A DNA stretch of 64,000 nucleotides from JAMXLO01 sp963776505 (lineage in GTDB: Bacteria; Pseudomonadota; Alphaproteobacteria; Acetobacterales; Acetobacteraceae), in NCBI GenBank assembly GCA_963776505.1, contig CAVZNH010000067.1:1-64000 (forward strand). The letters run 5' to 3'. The notes below the pieces were generated by a model. It was not told the DNA's origin. It searched no databases and worked only from the letters and a program-made list of their open reading frames with translations. Numbering within the stretch: position 1 is the stretch's first letter; every line of letters begins with the position of its first letter. Both the position numbers and the translations under genes were made by a program. This document shows positions 1-9,577 of this stretch, piece by piece.

Positions 1-591
1 TCTCGGAAAGTGCTCGGGGCCGCTGATCTGGTTGGAGCGGCTTTCTACAACCACCATGTGCGGTCGGGAGTATTTGTGATTGTAGAATCCTGGTAAACGC
101 AGCACGCGGGCAGATGCTCTCGACCACGGCTGGGTCGGCCCCGGTCTCAGCTACTAGACCCGCGCTCGATCCCCTCGGCTTCCCCTCCTTTCGTTCGCAG
201 CCTGCGATCTTCCAAATCACCTGCCATTTGTCAGGTGAGCTGTTGATTCAAGTAATTCGGTTCCGGCACACCGTGTCGCTGCTAATAGCTTCCCGTACGG
301 CCGCCGTGCCGTCTTCGTCGAAATCCAGATACACGTGCCGGATTTTGGTTTACATCGGCTTTTGTTCGTCGATGAGTTCCCTCCTTCAGTGTATTCATGG
401 AGATGTAGACTTCGTACTTTTGGGCGTTCATGTGGCGTAGCCAGGCCTGATATTCCGGCGCGACAACTCTCTCAATAGAAGTAAGCGACTCGTTGCAGCA
501 CGGCCCCCCTTCGCTTGTTTAGCAACACCACCGCAATGCGATCCTCAACATTGAAGTTATCGCGAAGATAACCAACTGAAATCTCGCTCAT
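1..591 (-). pseudogene. RepB-like primase-domain protein, partial and frameshifted
   Basis: The gene runs off the left edge of the window. It starts MSEISVGYLRDNF at 591 and reads DRIAVVLLNK, then EYQAWLRHMNAQ and YISMNTLKEG in one frame, RHVYLDFDEDGT in a second, and VLRLPGFYNHKYSR in a third. These blocks, in this order, are those of the RepB-like DNA primase domain found in plasmid and conjugative-element replication or relaxase-linked proteins; RHVYLDFDEDGT would carry the acidic metal-binding residues. At least three frame changes and internal stops make it non-functional as written. It lies 34 bp downstream of the VirB11-type gene and is the last visible gene of the decayed conjugation module. 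Family assignment is from remembered motif pattern, so moderate certainty. Confidence 0.55.
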
Positions 592-625
592 TGCAATCTT
601 GCACTCCGTGATCGTGCGATCGATG

Positions 626-1736
626 TCATGTGTTGCGCGAGTCGTAAACCGATTCAAAGGCATACTTGTCCTGACTCGCGTCATAACGTATAAGGCGAAG
701 AAACCTGGGCGACATAGCGGCGCCCGCTGCGTTGCTCCATGCGGGGCAAGAAGTCTGGACGGCATCGCCGATATTGCCGCGAATCGCCGCGTAGGGGAGC
801 TCGATCCCAGACTGAAAGGATGCAGCTTATAAATCGAGATATGCCTGTTCGGCCGAATTGGCATGAATCGTGGAAAGCGATCCGGCATGGCCGGTATTAA
901 GCGCCTGCAGAAGATCGAAAGGCTTCGCCGCCGCGGACCTCGCCCAGAAGAATCCGGTCCGGCCGGAGCCGAAGCGTGGCCCGAGGAGATCCCGCATAGT
1001 GACCGCGCGGAGGTCAGGCTTGCTCCCGTCGTGCTTCCAACCCTACCAGATTCTCGGCTTGCAATTGCAGCTCGGAGGTATCCTCGATCACCACGATCCG
1101 CTCTCTTGGATCATGAACGAGGCCAAAGCGTTCAAGAGCGTGGTCTTGCCGGTTCCGGTGCCGCCGGAAATCAGGATGTTCTGGCGATTCTCGACGGCGT
1201 CTCGGATGTCTTTCATGAGGCCGAGCGTGAGGGTTCCGATCCGGACCAGCTCATCGGGCGTGAAGCGCTCGAGTGAAATTTCCGGATGGTGAGGATCGTC
1301 CCCGGGCGCGAGCAAGGCGGGAACGCTGCCGCAACGCGTGATCCGTCCGGCATCGCGATCCAGGAGCGGCTTTTCCTCGCTGATCTCATCCCCCAGAGCG
1401 GGCGATATTGCGCACGGCCACCTGCAAAGACTTCTCGGAATTGGCATCAGGGACGGGCAGGAGTTCGCCGTGCTTTTCAATGAACACGCGCGAGGAGCCA
1501 TTGACCATGATGTCGGAGATCTCCGGGTCCAGGATCAGCGCCTCAATCGGCCGCAAGAAAGGAATATGACCTCCCAGCTCATAGATGACCTCCGCCAGTT
1601 GCTCGAAATAAGATGGTTCCGGTCGAGGTAATAGGGTTTCAGGTAGCAATAGCACGGCGGCTGCGGATTCAGCCCGTCGTAGGCGAGAACGATGCTTGCG
1701 CATTTTTGAGTTCCGCGAAGACTTGGGCTCAAACAA
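626..1736 (-). pseudogene. VirB11/CpaF-type secretion ATPase, frameshifted
   Basis: Remnant of the hexameric ATPase that powers type IV secretion or pilus assembly at the inner membrane. The N-terminal domain is seen in LDPEISDIMVNGSSRVFIEK; the next frame carries the Walker A segment ILISGGTGTGKTTLLNAL; further frames carry RIVVIEDTSELQLQAEN, RILLGEVRGGEAFDLLQALN (Walker B region), GSLSTIHANSA (His box), IELPYAAIRGNIGDAVQ and a C-terminus ending YAFESVYDSRNT. Total length, about 370 codons if reframed, fits the family. At least four frame changes are needed. It follows the coupling-protein remnant closely and precedes the primase-like gene, as in conjugative modules. All catalytic motifs survive, so the frameshifts are either recent or sequencing indels. 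Confidence 0.75.
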
Positions 1737-1744
1737 GTCGCGCT

Positions 1745-3507
1745 GTACGCTATAGCTCTTGCAGGTCGAGATCGCGCCGGTGCGCGGTCGCCCGGCCGGT
1801 CAAGATGCTCACGCCGGCGTCCTGTCCGTTTTCCGAGATCGTGTAGCTGGGCTTGAGCTGCTCCTCTTTCCCACAGAGCTCGCTGGCGGTCCGGGCGCTG
1901 AAATCATCAGACAGGGTGAGGAAGATTTTGGTCCGGAAGGTCTGCAGAGCGTTCGCCAGGATTCGCCCGGCAAGGTCGACCGCAAGGAACTGATGCTCTG
2001 CGTGGCCACGATCGGAATGCACGTCGCCTGGCGCGAGAGTGCGAAGAACTTCTCATCGCCCGTGGGATCATTCTCCCCGGCGGTGGCAAAGGAGTGGTAT
2101 TCGTCGCAAAGAAAGAGTACCTGCCCGCCAATGTGTCGTCGGGCTCGCGTTCCATCCGGGGAATGCGGTTCGATCACCGCGCGCTGAAATCCTGTTTCAT
2201 GAGCGTGCCGATCGCCTTCGCCAGGCCCGGATTGAGCCGATCCGGAAAATTCAGCGCGCATACCGTCCCTGTTTCGATCAGATCGCCAAACGGCGGAAAG
2301 GGTGCCGTAGCGACCGTCCGATTGGCCCCCGGATCATAGGCTTCCTTCGGCGGGCAGAAGACGCGCTTGACCGCAGGGTTGTCGTCGAAGAGCGAAAGGA
2401 ACACCGAGATGCCTTCCACGATGTGGTCCTCAGTCTGGGATCGATCCGTTTCCAGTCGTGGTGAAACCAGCGTTTGACCGCTTCAAACGTGCTGGCGTTT
2501 CTCGTCGTTTCATCGCGGGCCTGCCCCGCCGGGGCCCTCTCGATTTGGATCTCGTAGCGGAATCTCTTCCGATCCAGAAAACGCTCTAGCTCTTCCGTGC
2601 AGGAGCCTTCATCCGGTTAGTGTCCGCGTCCGCTCCGAAGGGAAACGTTTCAAGCTCGCGTGCGGCCAGAAGATCTGATCGTCGATCGAAATGTATCGGC
2701 GGTCGAAACAGCTGTTCTCCTTCGGCTGATCTTTTGTTCCAATTGAGCCGGGTTGATCGCGCATTCGTAAACATCGAACAGGGTCACGTAGTCGTACAGA
2801 ACTTTGTGAAGCAGGATGATGAACTTGACCAGGTTCGTGTAGGCCTGCTGCCAGAATGGTTCTTTGCCCCTCCCGAAGAGGTTATTCAGAAGGGACGCGA
2901 TGCCGTAGGCGAGCGCATAGGCGTCGAGGTCGTTGTAGAGCGGATTGTAGCGGTAGGGCGAGCCAGACTCACCTCGACGTAATCCTCTTCGCGCCCATGT
3001 TTTTCAGGATCCGCGGACCTTGTGGCAGAAGTCGCCTTTGACCTCAAGCACGAGACCCCCGATCCGGCGTTCAGCGTCGGGGCACGGTACGCCAGGATCT
3101 GTTCGGCAAAGGGATACATGCAGCCACTGGTCTTACCGGTGCCCATCGCGCCGAAGATGGCGATCCCGGTAAAAAGGCCACGCTCGGGCAAATGAGCCAG
3201 CGCGGATCCGCAAACGGCTGCGGATGCTTTGGATGATGGAGCTCGCCGACGACCAGGTAGGGCTGGTTACGACTTTCTGGCGGAAAATATGGTGCCAGCC
3301 GCGTGGGCCCAATTTCCTCTTCTCGCCGCATAACAAAATGTAGGTAAGTGAGAAAAGAATCGAAAATGCGATGTACGGTGTTGAAAACAGCATGGCAACA
3401 AAGCCATACTTGATTCCGTAGAACAGATGCGGTTTCTTAAGCAGTACCATTTGCAGCACATTGTTTTCGGCCGGAAACGGCCAGCCGCGAAACAGATACA
3501 GACCCAA
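1745..3507 (-). pseudogene. VirD4/TraG-type coupling protein, frameshifted
   Basis: Remnant of the type IV coupling protein that docks the relaxosome to the conjugation channel. It starts MGLYLFRGWPFPAENN with two membrane segments (around YGFVAMLFSTPYIAFSILF and beyond), then changes frame to YFPPESRNQPYLVVGELHH and again to GLFTGIAIFGAMGTGKTSG, which is the Walker A region. Downstream, FGDLIETGTVCALNFPDRLN, VLFLCDEYHSFAT (Walker B, DE) and TIPIVATQS-like text (here CIPIVATQSISSL) follow, then FRTKIFLTLSDDFSARTASEL and SYTISENGQDAGVSILTG. These are the conserved blocks of the TraG/VirD4 family in correct order. At least five frame changes occur. The family normally needs about 580 residues; the span matches. 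Non-functional as written. Confidence 0.75.
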
Positions 3508-3602
3508 GTGCGGTACTTACCACAAAACTCACAAGATTTCGGGTCTCGACCGTCGCCTCACGACTCGATCCTCTACTCTGCCTATGCTGATCGGTCTGCA
3601 CC

Positions 3603-3920
3603 TCACCCATGATTTCTGTGCGATGGCGCTTTCCTCTTCTTCCCGCTGAGGTCCCAGAGAGGGGTGCTAAACCAGCAGAATCAGTGCGGCTGACCGTGCG
3701 TTCGGAATTGCTGCCGGCATTTCTCTCCTGTTCCACCCAACGGGCAAATTCTTTGTCCCGTTTGAATACCAGTTCTAGAGCCTGGCTGATAATGTAATCG
3801 CGGCTGTCGTCGATGAATCGTCCATAGCTTGTCGAGAGTGGCGAGCTGGTCCTGGTAGAGCTTCGCCGTGATCTGCTGCTTGGCTCGTTTAATCCTTTGG
3901 GGAATGAATGAGGATGACAT
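3603..3920 (-). pseudogene. Small DNA-binding-like protein, frameshifted
   Basis: The reading starts MSSSFIPQRIKRAKQQITAK, continues LYQDQLATLDKLW and must change frame near 3830 to reach FIDDSRDYIISQALELVFKR and EFARWVEQERNAGS. A short protein with a beta-like ITAKLYQDQLATLD segment followed by a helix SRDYIISQALELV resembles ribbon-helix-helix (CopG/MetJ-fold) regulators, which often accompany coupling-protein genes in conjugative modules. The C-terminal end is uncertain because of further possible frame changes; the stop chosen leaves a basic tail and lies about 95 bp upstream of the coupling-protein start. Function is inferred from fold resemblance and position only. Confidence 0.4.
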
Positions 3921-4006
3921 GGGTTTCTCGCTCCTGACTTCACTGCGTTTCTATCGGTGCTTCTAAGTTCTCATCACTAGAGGAACGCATCACTGACGGC
4001 AGTTCC

Positions 4007-5286
4007 TCAAGGGCGGGAGCGACCCCCGAAGTGACGATAGGAACGAAGCGGGTCTGTGGCGGCCAAGGGCCGCAAAAACCGGGGTGTTCCCGCCCTTGAA
4101 ATTTTTTCTGGCGTCTGTGCTTCCTGTATCAGTTCGTCTCCTCGCAGTGTCCTACCTACCTCTTCCAAGCAACGGACTCGGTCGGTGGGCGGACCGTTCA
4201 CCGGATCATGATGTTTGCCGCCATGGTCCGCGATATCCCACATTGGTTTCATGCCGGTATCTTCCTGCTGAGCTCGCCAGTAGCTCGTAATCGTGATCGA
4301 TTCGGTATGTCGCAAAGCCTCCTGACCGCCTTTCCAGACTTTCTGCGCCCCCACCCAAAATGCAATCACCGCGCTCTCGCCATTGGTAATACAGGGCTTC
4401 ATATTCGGGCCTTCCGAACTCCGCCAACTCCTCTCGCAGCCGGTCGAGCCCCGCTTTACCAAAAGAACTCGTCTCCCGTCGCTCAAACAGATCACGAGCC
4501 CGAAAGTGCTCGCGCAACCGATCGAAATCCCGATCCCTAAGAACCGACACTGTCCGGCTCCCGTTGCCGCACAGCCGGCCAAAGATCCGCTCTGCCTTCG
4601 AAAACATCCGCTCATCCCCAGCCATATAGATGATCCCAAAATGGTCTAGCCGACTGAATAAGTCTCTGTACTGCAGCAGGTAGGTATCGAACCCCGAAGG
4701 CTTCCCTAGTGCTCCCATCCACATAACAAAACCCGACCACAGGCGATGGCGCGCTCGACGCGCCGGAGAGAAACAGCGGAAACTTGTCGACGAAATAGCG
4801 TGTGGTGATATTGCGGCCGTGCCGCGACCGATAGATACGGTGCGGAAGGTAGCAGCCATTCAGGCCCAGTGTGCCAGCAAAGTAGTCGAGCTTCTCAGCT
4901 TCGGTTGCTAAATAATGATGCTGCCGGTGGGCGAGAACAAAATCCAGACCCATCAACTTGATTTTGACCGAATAGGGCTGGCGCCAGCGTCGATTGCGGT
5001 TGTCTTCCTCCCCAATGGCCGTAAAAAACGGCTTGGCGCCCACATGATAGATCTGCGTCCGATTGGCTGATTCGTGAACGCGGACGTGTCCTTGGATGAC
5101 CCCTTTCTCAATCATTCGGTCCGCATTTCCACCGCGTTGGCATTCCAGAAAAGCGTTGTACTGGCGGCGGAGGAAGTAACCGCCATGAAGAGCCGCGAGG
5201 CATAAGAATGCGGCTTCGCGTTCGGTGTACCCGAAGCTCTGGATCGCCAGCTTGCGTTCGTCGTCTCTCATGAGCACAGGCGTCAT
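4007..5286 (-). pseudogene. Uncharacterised conjugation-module protein, frameshifted
   Basis: I do not recognise the family. A first frame reads MTPVLMRDDERKLAIQSFGY and continues for about 190 residues to GFCYVDGST near 4705; a second frame then carries GFDTYLLQYRDLFSRLDHFG, MFSKAERIFGRLCG and LREHFRARDLFERRE; after about 4380 a third frame (HTESITITSYWRAQQEDTG) looks at least as natural as the second. So one frameshift is near certain and a second probable, and the true 3' end is not fixed. It begins by a 4-bp overlap with the replication-relaxation-type gene (5283-5286), so both were one transcription unit. The N-terminal part looks soluble, with several His/Arg-rich loops (HRQHHYLATEAEKL). 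No catalytic motif is visible. Confidence 0.4.
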
Positions 5287-6176
5287 AAAGACAAGATCGT
5301 GGCGGTCAATTCCGGGCCGTCGTAAACCGAGCTGCGACCATAGGTAAGCGAGGCATTCAGTCGCGATGCGGATGCTCGATCGGCGTAGACCTTGAATCCC
5401 GCCTTGAGCTTTCCGGCGGCGTGAGCTCCGTGGTAATGCTCGGTGGCGAGCTCGAGGTCAACCTTTGCCATGTCGCCCTCCGCGGTTTCGTATTCAATCC
5501 GCAGATCCGGCAACTGGATCTGACCGTCGATTACTTTCAGTTCATTGTCTGCAGCCACCTCCGCCTGACGTTTCGCGTATTCGAGCGGAGGCAGGTTTCG
5601 TGCTTTCGCGAGTGGTTTGTAGACGTTCTTCTTGAGCTCGTAGTCGAGAACGATCCGCTTAACCGATCCACCTCGTTTTTCAATTTCTGCGGCTTCGACT
5701 TGGTACATGGGGTAGATGGCAGCATCGTGCGCGACTTCCCGGGGCTTCACGAGCCCCGCATAGAACCTCTGTCCCCGGGCGACCCGATATTCTTGCTGTA
5801 CGAGGTGCTTGCCCGTTCTTGTCAGCACCAGGACCGAAAGCTTTTCCTGTCCCTTGCCGGCCATCACCCGACGCTGACGAACGAGCTTCTGGGCTTTGAG
5901 GTTGAGCAGATCCTGCCGCAATTTGCCCGCCTCGTTGGGGTAGCGGTGGCGAGCGAGATCCCCGACTGCAATGGTGCGGAATTTCCCAATCTCGGTCATC
6001 ATTTCCCGCTCTGCTGCGCTGATGCGATAACTGCGATTTCGCACGAACACCAGCTCACGGGAGCGGATGAGCGCGGTGGGCTGCTCGCGTTCGGGAACAA
6101 CGATGGACAATCGTCGGGACTCGGCAGTCGGCTGTCGATCGGAACGGGGGCCGGACCTGCTGCTCTTTGGCTTCAT
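5283..6176 (-). CDS. Replication-relaxation family winged-helix protein
   Basis: A 297-residue soluble protein, intact from an ATG at 6176. Residues about 35-110 (ISAAEREMMTEIGKFRTIAV, then DLARHRYPNEAGKLRQDLLN and LVRQRRVM) read as a winged helix-turn-helix of the type found in replication-relaxation and MobC-like accessory proteins of conjugative elements. The C-terminal half, with LRIEYETAEGDMAKVDLELA and YADRAS, resembles the nuclease-like or accessory fold common in this family (ExDLE pattern). A longer N-terminus, MSRSGSRDEREQANEAPELG from about 6283, lies in a different frame, so the gene may once have started there and lost its first 30 residues to a frameshift. It overlaps the next gene by ATGA. 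Predicted role: DNA processing at the transfer origin; inferred, not shown. Confidence 0.5.
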   Translation of the reverse strand: MKPKSSRSGPRSDRQPTAESRRLSIVVPEREQPTALIRSRELVFVRNRSYRISAAEREMMTEIGKFRTIAVGDLARHRYPNEAGKLRQDLLNLKAQKLVRQRRVMAGKGQEKLSVLVLTRTGKHLVQQEYRVARGQRFYAGLVKPREVAHDAAIYPMYQVEAAEIEKRGGSVKRIVLDYELKKNVYKPLAKARNLPPLEYAKRQAEVAADNELKVIDGQIQLPDLRIEYETAEGDMAKVDLELATEHYHGAHAAGKLKAGFKVYADRASASRLNASLTYGRSSVYDGPELTATILSL

Positions 6177-6293
6177 GGCTGGCCGATGTCGCTCCTCCAC
6201 TGCGGCCCTGGGACAAAACCAAACTGCCCAGCTCCGGCGCTTCGTTCGCCTGCTCGCGCTCGTCTCTACTTCCGCTGCGGCTCATCGTCTCCC

Positions 6294-6587
6294 TCATTCC
6301 TCACTTAAACGGCGGCTTAGTTCTTCCGAAATGCTCTCCCCTGTCCGCAACTGCTTCTCGATGTGAGCTAGCTTGCGGCCGGTATCTTTTAGAAACAGTT
6401 TGCGCGCAGCGACGTACACACCGGCAAACACATTGAAGAAAACGGCGGCTGCGTAAACCGCGACTTGGGAACCGTACTTTTCGATCAAGAGTCTGCGAAA
6501 CGGAATCAAGAACGCGCACTCCTGGACGAGAAAGAATAGAAGAGCTATGAACAGGATGGTCGTCGCAAAAAGGACATTGGCAATCAC
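6294..6587 (-). CDS. Small two-helix membrane protein of the conjugation module
   Basis: A 97-residue protein with a GTG start. Residues about 3-27 (IANVLFATTILFIALLFFLV) form one membrane helix and about 39-60 (SQVAVYAAAVFFNVFAGVYV) a second; the rest is a charged cytoplasmic tail with coiled-coil character (DTGRKLAHIEKQLRTGESIS). I know no function. It sits between the single-stranded-DNA-binding gene and the replication-relaxation gene, on the same strand, and is not frameshifted. Confidence 0.5.
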   Translation of the reverse strand: MIANVLFATTILFIALLFFLVQECAFLIPFRRLLIEKYGSQVAVYAAAVFFNVFAGVYVAARKLFLKDTGRKLAHIEKQLRTGESISEELSRRLSEE

Positions 6588-6618
6588 TAGTGCGCCTCCT
6601 TACTGGAAAAGAGGTGCC

Positions 6619-7009
6619 CTATGCGGGCACCCCGTCCTGAACCGGTTCGGCATCGAGGTTTTCGGCGGCCGAGCGCGGAGTATGTTCGAGTTTCGTGATC
6701 GAGCGGGCCCGCACTTCGGAAACGCGACGCTTGGTTTCGCCCGACACATATTCGCGGCTCTGAAGCTGGCCTTCGACTTCGACGTATGCGCCCTTAGTGA
6801 GCGACTTGGCAGATTCCGCCAAGCGGCCAAAGGCGACTACGCGATGCCAATCGGTGCGCGAGACGAACTCGCTCGACTGCTTGTCTTTGTAGGAGCTCTT
6901 AGTTGCGAGCGAAAGGACGACAACGGGTTTCTGGTTAGAGTTGGTGTGCTCGACCGCGTTCGTGCCGAGGAAGCCTTTGAGGGTGATCGTGTTGCTTGTA
7001 AATCGACAT
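6619..7009 (-). pseudogene. ssb: Single-stranded DNA-binding protein, start frameshifted
   Basis: OB-fold SSB of the short plasmid type. The body reads NTITLKGFLGTNAVEHTNSN, then SEFVSRTDWHRVVAFGRLAE and YVEVEGQLQSREYVSGETKR, with the conserved WHRVVAFGRLAE and KGAYVEVEGQL blocks, ending QDGVPA. The ATG at 7009 (MSIYK) is out of frame with this body by one base; no other start codon precedes the body in its own frame, so a one-base indel just after the start has broken the gene or is a sequence error. The acidic C-terminal tip of housekeeping SSB (DDDIPF) is absent, as is usual for mobile-element copies. It would coat transferred single strands during conjugation. Confidence 0.7.
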
Positions 7010-7748
7010 GTTGTTTCTCCATTTCTGTCCTGATCTACTCAGGGCACACCTGGGCGAAGCCATGCGAGAGGGCCCGGCTCCCAAGCCCAACGTCTGCTTT
7101 CTCGGAGGGACCCGCAAGAAATCTCCCCCAGGGCTCGGCCGCGTTTTTTGCGGCAGATTTGTTGTGGGAGACCGAGACCCTGAGGGCCAGGGGAAGCAGA
7201 AGACGGCCGTGGCGCCGGGCGCCGGACAAGCCCCGAAGCAGTGCCTGAGTAGAGCAGGGCGGAAATGAGAGCATGTTCGAGGCCAGACGCGATCACCTTC
7301 TCCGTGGCCCCAGGACGCGATCATCCCAAACCGCGACATAACGTCCCAGGCACCAGGTGAAAGTGAAAGAGCAAGCTCAGAGCTCCGCTGTGATAAACAC
7401 CATGCAGACTGCATCATGCAGGAGAGCTTAGCCGTGCCTGGGAAGGAATTCTTTCACGTGCTTCGCGCGCATGTCGGATGTGATGGAAAGAAGGCGGGCA
7501 AAGACATGCGGCGCGAATATCCTTCGAAATCTAAGCCACATTGCGGAGAACAGCTGACTCTGAATCGCACGAACGAGGGTCGATTATTGCCGTGCGGATA
7601 TGACGGGGACGCACTCCCAGGCATCGGAAAAGCAGTGGATCTGAGTAAGCACGTAGAATCTAGCGCGATTGCGGTTGAGCAAGGGGCGACTGAGCAGTTC
7701 CGCCGGGCGCGGCGACCCGAAGCAAGTTTTCATGGACGGCTACTCGCT
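7010..7748. other. Intergenic gap with inverted repeats; possible oriT region
   Basis: About 740 bp without a gene I can support. It contains a small hairpin, GCCGC (7138-7142), a loop GTTTTTT, then GCGGC (7150-7154), nested inside CTCGG (7134-7138) and CCGAG (7172-7176), plus a GC-rich palindromic stretch GGCGCCGGGCGCC near 7211. A repeat-bearing gap just upstream of ssb in a conjugation module is a typical place for an origin of transfer, but no nic consensus is recognised. Open frames on either strand here (for example a 49-codon frame starting near 7734 on the minus strand) show no family resemblance. The oriT label is speculative. Confidence 0.25.
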
Positions 7749-8465
7749 CTAGTCGCCCGTAAGGGCGAGCACATCCTCAACGCTCAGCGCTTTACGTGCG
7801 TTCTCGATCTCGTCATCGATGCCATCTTGATCAACTCTGCTTTCCAGAATCACCGGGACATTCTCTGGCACCAGGTGCGAGACTCGTCGAAATGCGAGAA
7901 TCGATTCGAAAGAGAGAGGGTCATGCTTGCTCTGCGAATTGACTTCACTCACGTGAAGCTGTCTCAGCCTGGTGCTGTAGCGCTGCAGAATCGCAATCGC
8001 TTCGCTCATTGTCGGATCCACTTGGCGAGCGTGACCGATATCGAAGCACAGCGAGGCGAGTGGCAAAGCCCCGAAGATATGAGCCAGGTCCGCAACCGTC
8101 TGGCCAATCGGCTTCCGCTTGTCCATGTTTTCGACACAAAGAAGATCTCCAAAACGAGCCCATTTTGCAGGTAGGTGCATGGCATCTGGGTGGATGATGA
8201 TCGGCCACCCACGCAAGGCAACTTGTTCCAGGGCGCTTATCGCGACCGACTCAAACTCGCGATCCATGAGGCTGGGCGCGTGAAAGGCCTTGTACTTAAA
8301 TTCCCTTAAATCCAGGTCATCCAATTGCTCTATCAGAGGAATCAGCTCGTCTTGTCGTAAAGCCGACAACTCCACCGCCCGTACATGACTTTCGGCCAAC
8401 ATCTGCAGGGCTCTGCGGAAGTCGTTCCTGGCCAGCGCGCCAGTGGAAAAACCTATCAGTCTCAT
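7749..8465 (-). CDS. Sugar-phosphate isomerase/epimerase-like TIM barrel
   Basis: A 238-residue protein of the xylose-isomerase-like (AP endonuclease 2) TIM-barrel superfamily, starting MRLIGFSTGALARNDFRRAL at an ATG whose last base region overlaps the upstream gene's stop (TGATG). Barrel-strand motifs with likely metal ligands appear in order: VRAVELSAL, PIIIHPDAMH, LLCVENMD (Glu), LCFDIGHAR (Asp, His), LRQLHVSEVN (His, Glu) and PVILESR (Glu). Substrate unknown; the superfamily includes sugar isomerases, hydroxypyruvate isomerase, endonuclease IV and several phosphosugar or nucleotide-processing enzymes. It is intact, unlike most genes around it, and is translationally coupled to the nucleotidyltransferase, so the two probably work together. 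Not a recognised conjugation gene; looks like cargo. Confidence 0.75.
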   Translation of the reverse strand: MRLIGFSTGALARNDFRRALQMLAESHVRAVELSALRQDELIPLIEQLDDLDLREFKYKAFHAPSLMDREFESVAISALEQVALRGWPIIIHPDAMHLPAKWARFGDLLCVENMDKRKPIGQTVADLAHIFGALPLASLCFDIGHARQVDPTMSEAIAILQRYSTRLRQLHVSEVNSQSKHDPLSFESILAFRRVSHLVPENVPVILESRVDQDGIDDEIENARKALSVEDVLALTGD

Positions 8466-9544
8466 CAAAAGACTCCGTATTTTCTCGTGAGAGGTGCCAG
8501 GTGGGAGTTCTCGAAAAAGACGTGGTCGAGAGCGCGTTCAAACTCCTCACTGATCTCCCTAACGTGCTTGAACGTGGGATCTGTTCTTGAGTCGGCAGCT
8601 CGGAGCTTCTCAAGCGCCTCGCGAGACTTCTTGTCATTAAGAACGTTCAGGAATTCCGCATACGCTCCGAACAACTCCCGTGCGATGGTGTTTGAAACTC
8701 CATGCCGCTCCACTGCGTTGGCTAAGATCTCCAGAGGTGTCAGCCGGACCTGTTCTCTAATGTGATTCACAAGATTCAGCTTTGTATCACTTTCTTCAGT
8801 GGAAATCTTTTCTTGCAAGGTTGTGTCCAAATTGCAGCCAAAGCAAACGAGCAGCCCGGAAGCGAAAATCAGTTTTCTAGACATCCGAAGCTTCGCGTTC
8901 CTTAAGCCCCACCCCTCTCCAGCGCGGTCTCTCTGCTTACTCGCGAAGTCGACGGCCATGGTTCGCCAGAACCGTACGATGTCATTGAGGAGAAATCGCG
9001 GGACGCGGTATCGCCTTGAGTCTCCGGTCAGCAAATGATTGTCTTCCTCGAGATAACGGTTTATAACGCCCCGGATTATTCGCTCATATGCCTGATTGCT
9101 CCTGCCGATGGTGGCAGACTCCAATAGCAAGAGGATTCTCTCCGTTGTATTCCTGTTGGTATCATTGTGCCCACCTATTTGATGGATGATGTCGTGGCTA
9201 AAAGCCATATTCCCGAATGTTCCCGTCTGGCCTGGCGGGCGAAATCTTTCTTTGTGGTCCTTAAGAATCTTTTGGATCTTCTGAGCGATAATCAAATGAT
9301 CCGAGTTGGCCTGGCCATCGATCAAATACGTCCAATCCAAATCGCTCGCCGAAGTCCACTCTCCCCTGGCAAGTGAACCGAACACGACCAGGCTCGTATC
9401 TTCTGATGAGTATTTGCCGATTTGGGTGGACAACAGCTCGTCCAATTCCTGCCGAATTTTGAGAGCTGCGCCGCGAGCGGTTGGCAACGGAGCTAGTTGG
9501 AGGAAATCTGAAAGGCTTGCTGCTGTGCGGTCGGCACCGTTCAT
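8465..9544 (-). CDS. DUF294/MNT-type nucleotidyltransferase
   Basis: A 359-residue protein. Residues 55-71, FGSLARGEWTSASDLDW, are the nucleotidyltransferase signature GS-x(9-10)-DxD with G56, S57, D68 and D70, as in the polymerase-beta-fold MNT, kanamycin nucleotidyltransferase and DUF294 groups. The rest (about 110-359) is alpha-helical, with NDIVRFWRTMAVDFASKQRD and AGEGWGLRNAKLRMSRKLIF, similar in style to the helical domain that follows NTase domains in GlnD/DUF294 proteins; a HEPN-like fold is not evident. A GAGG ribosome site precedes the ATG; a weak extended -10 (TGCTACAAT on the minus strand, 9553-9561) lies just upstream. Likely transfers a nucleotide to a small molecule, protein or RNA; target unknown. 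Coupled to the TIM-barrel gene by TGATG. Confidence 0.75.
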   Translation of the reverse strand: MNGADRTAASLSDFLQLAPLPTARGAALKIRQELDELLSTQIGKYSSEDTSLVVFGSLARGEWTSASDLDWTYLIDGQANSDHLIIAQKIQKILKDHKERFRPPGQTGTFGNMAFSHDIIHQIGGHNDTNRNTTERILLLLESATIGRSNQAYERIIRGVINRYLEEDNHLLTGDSRRYRVPRFLLNDIVRFWRTMAVDFASKQRDRAGEGWGLRNAKLRMSRKLIFASGLLVCFGCNLDTTLQEKISTEESDTKLNLVNHIREQVRLTPLEILANAVERHGVSNTIARELFGAYAEFLNVLNDKKSREALEKLRAADSRTDPTFKHVREISEEFERALDHVFFENSHLAPLTRKYGVF

Positions 9545-9577
9545 CGAGCCTCATTGTAGCAACCTTTGAGATGATGT

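Noticed and set aside
7416..8174. 252-codon plus-strand frame overlapping the TIM-barrel gene
   Set aside because: No recognisable family, and it runs antisense to an intact TIM-barrel gene.
9545..9561. Promoter for the nucleotidyltransferase gene (extended -10)
   Set aside because: TGCTACAAT is present but no -35 is found and it would leave almost no leader; kept only as a remark in the gene entry.
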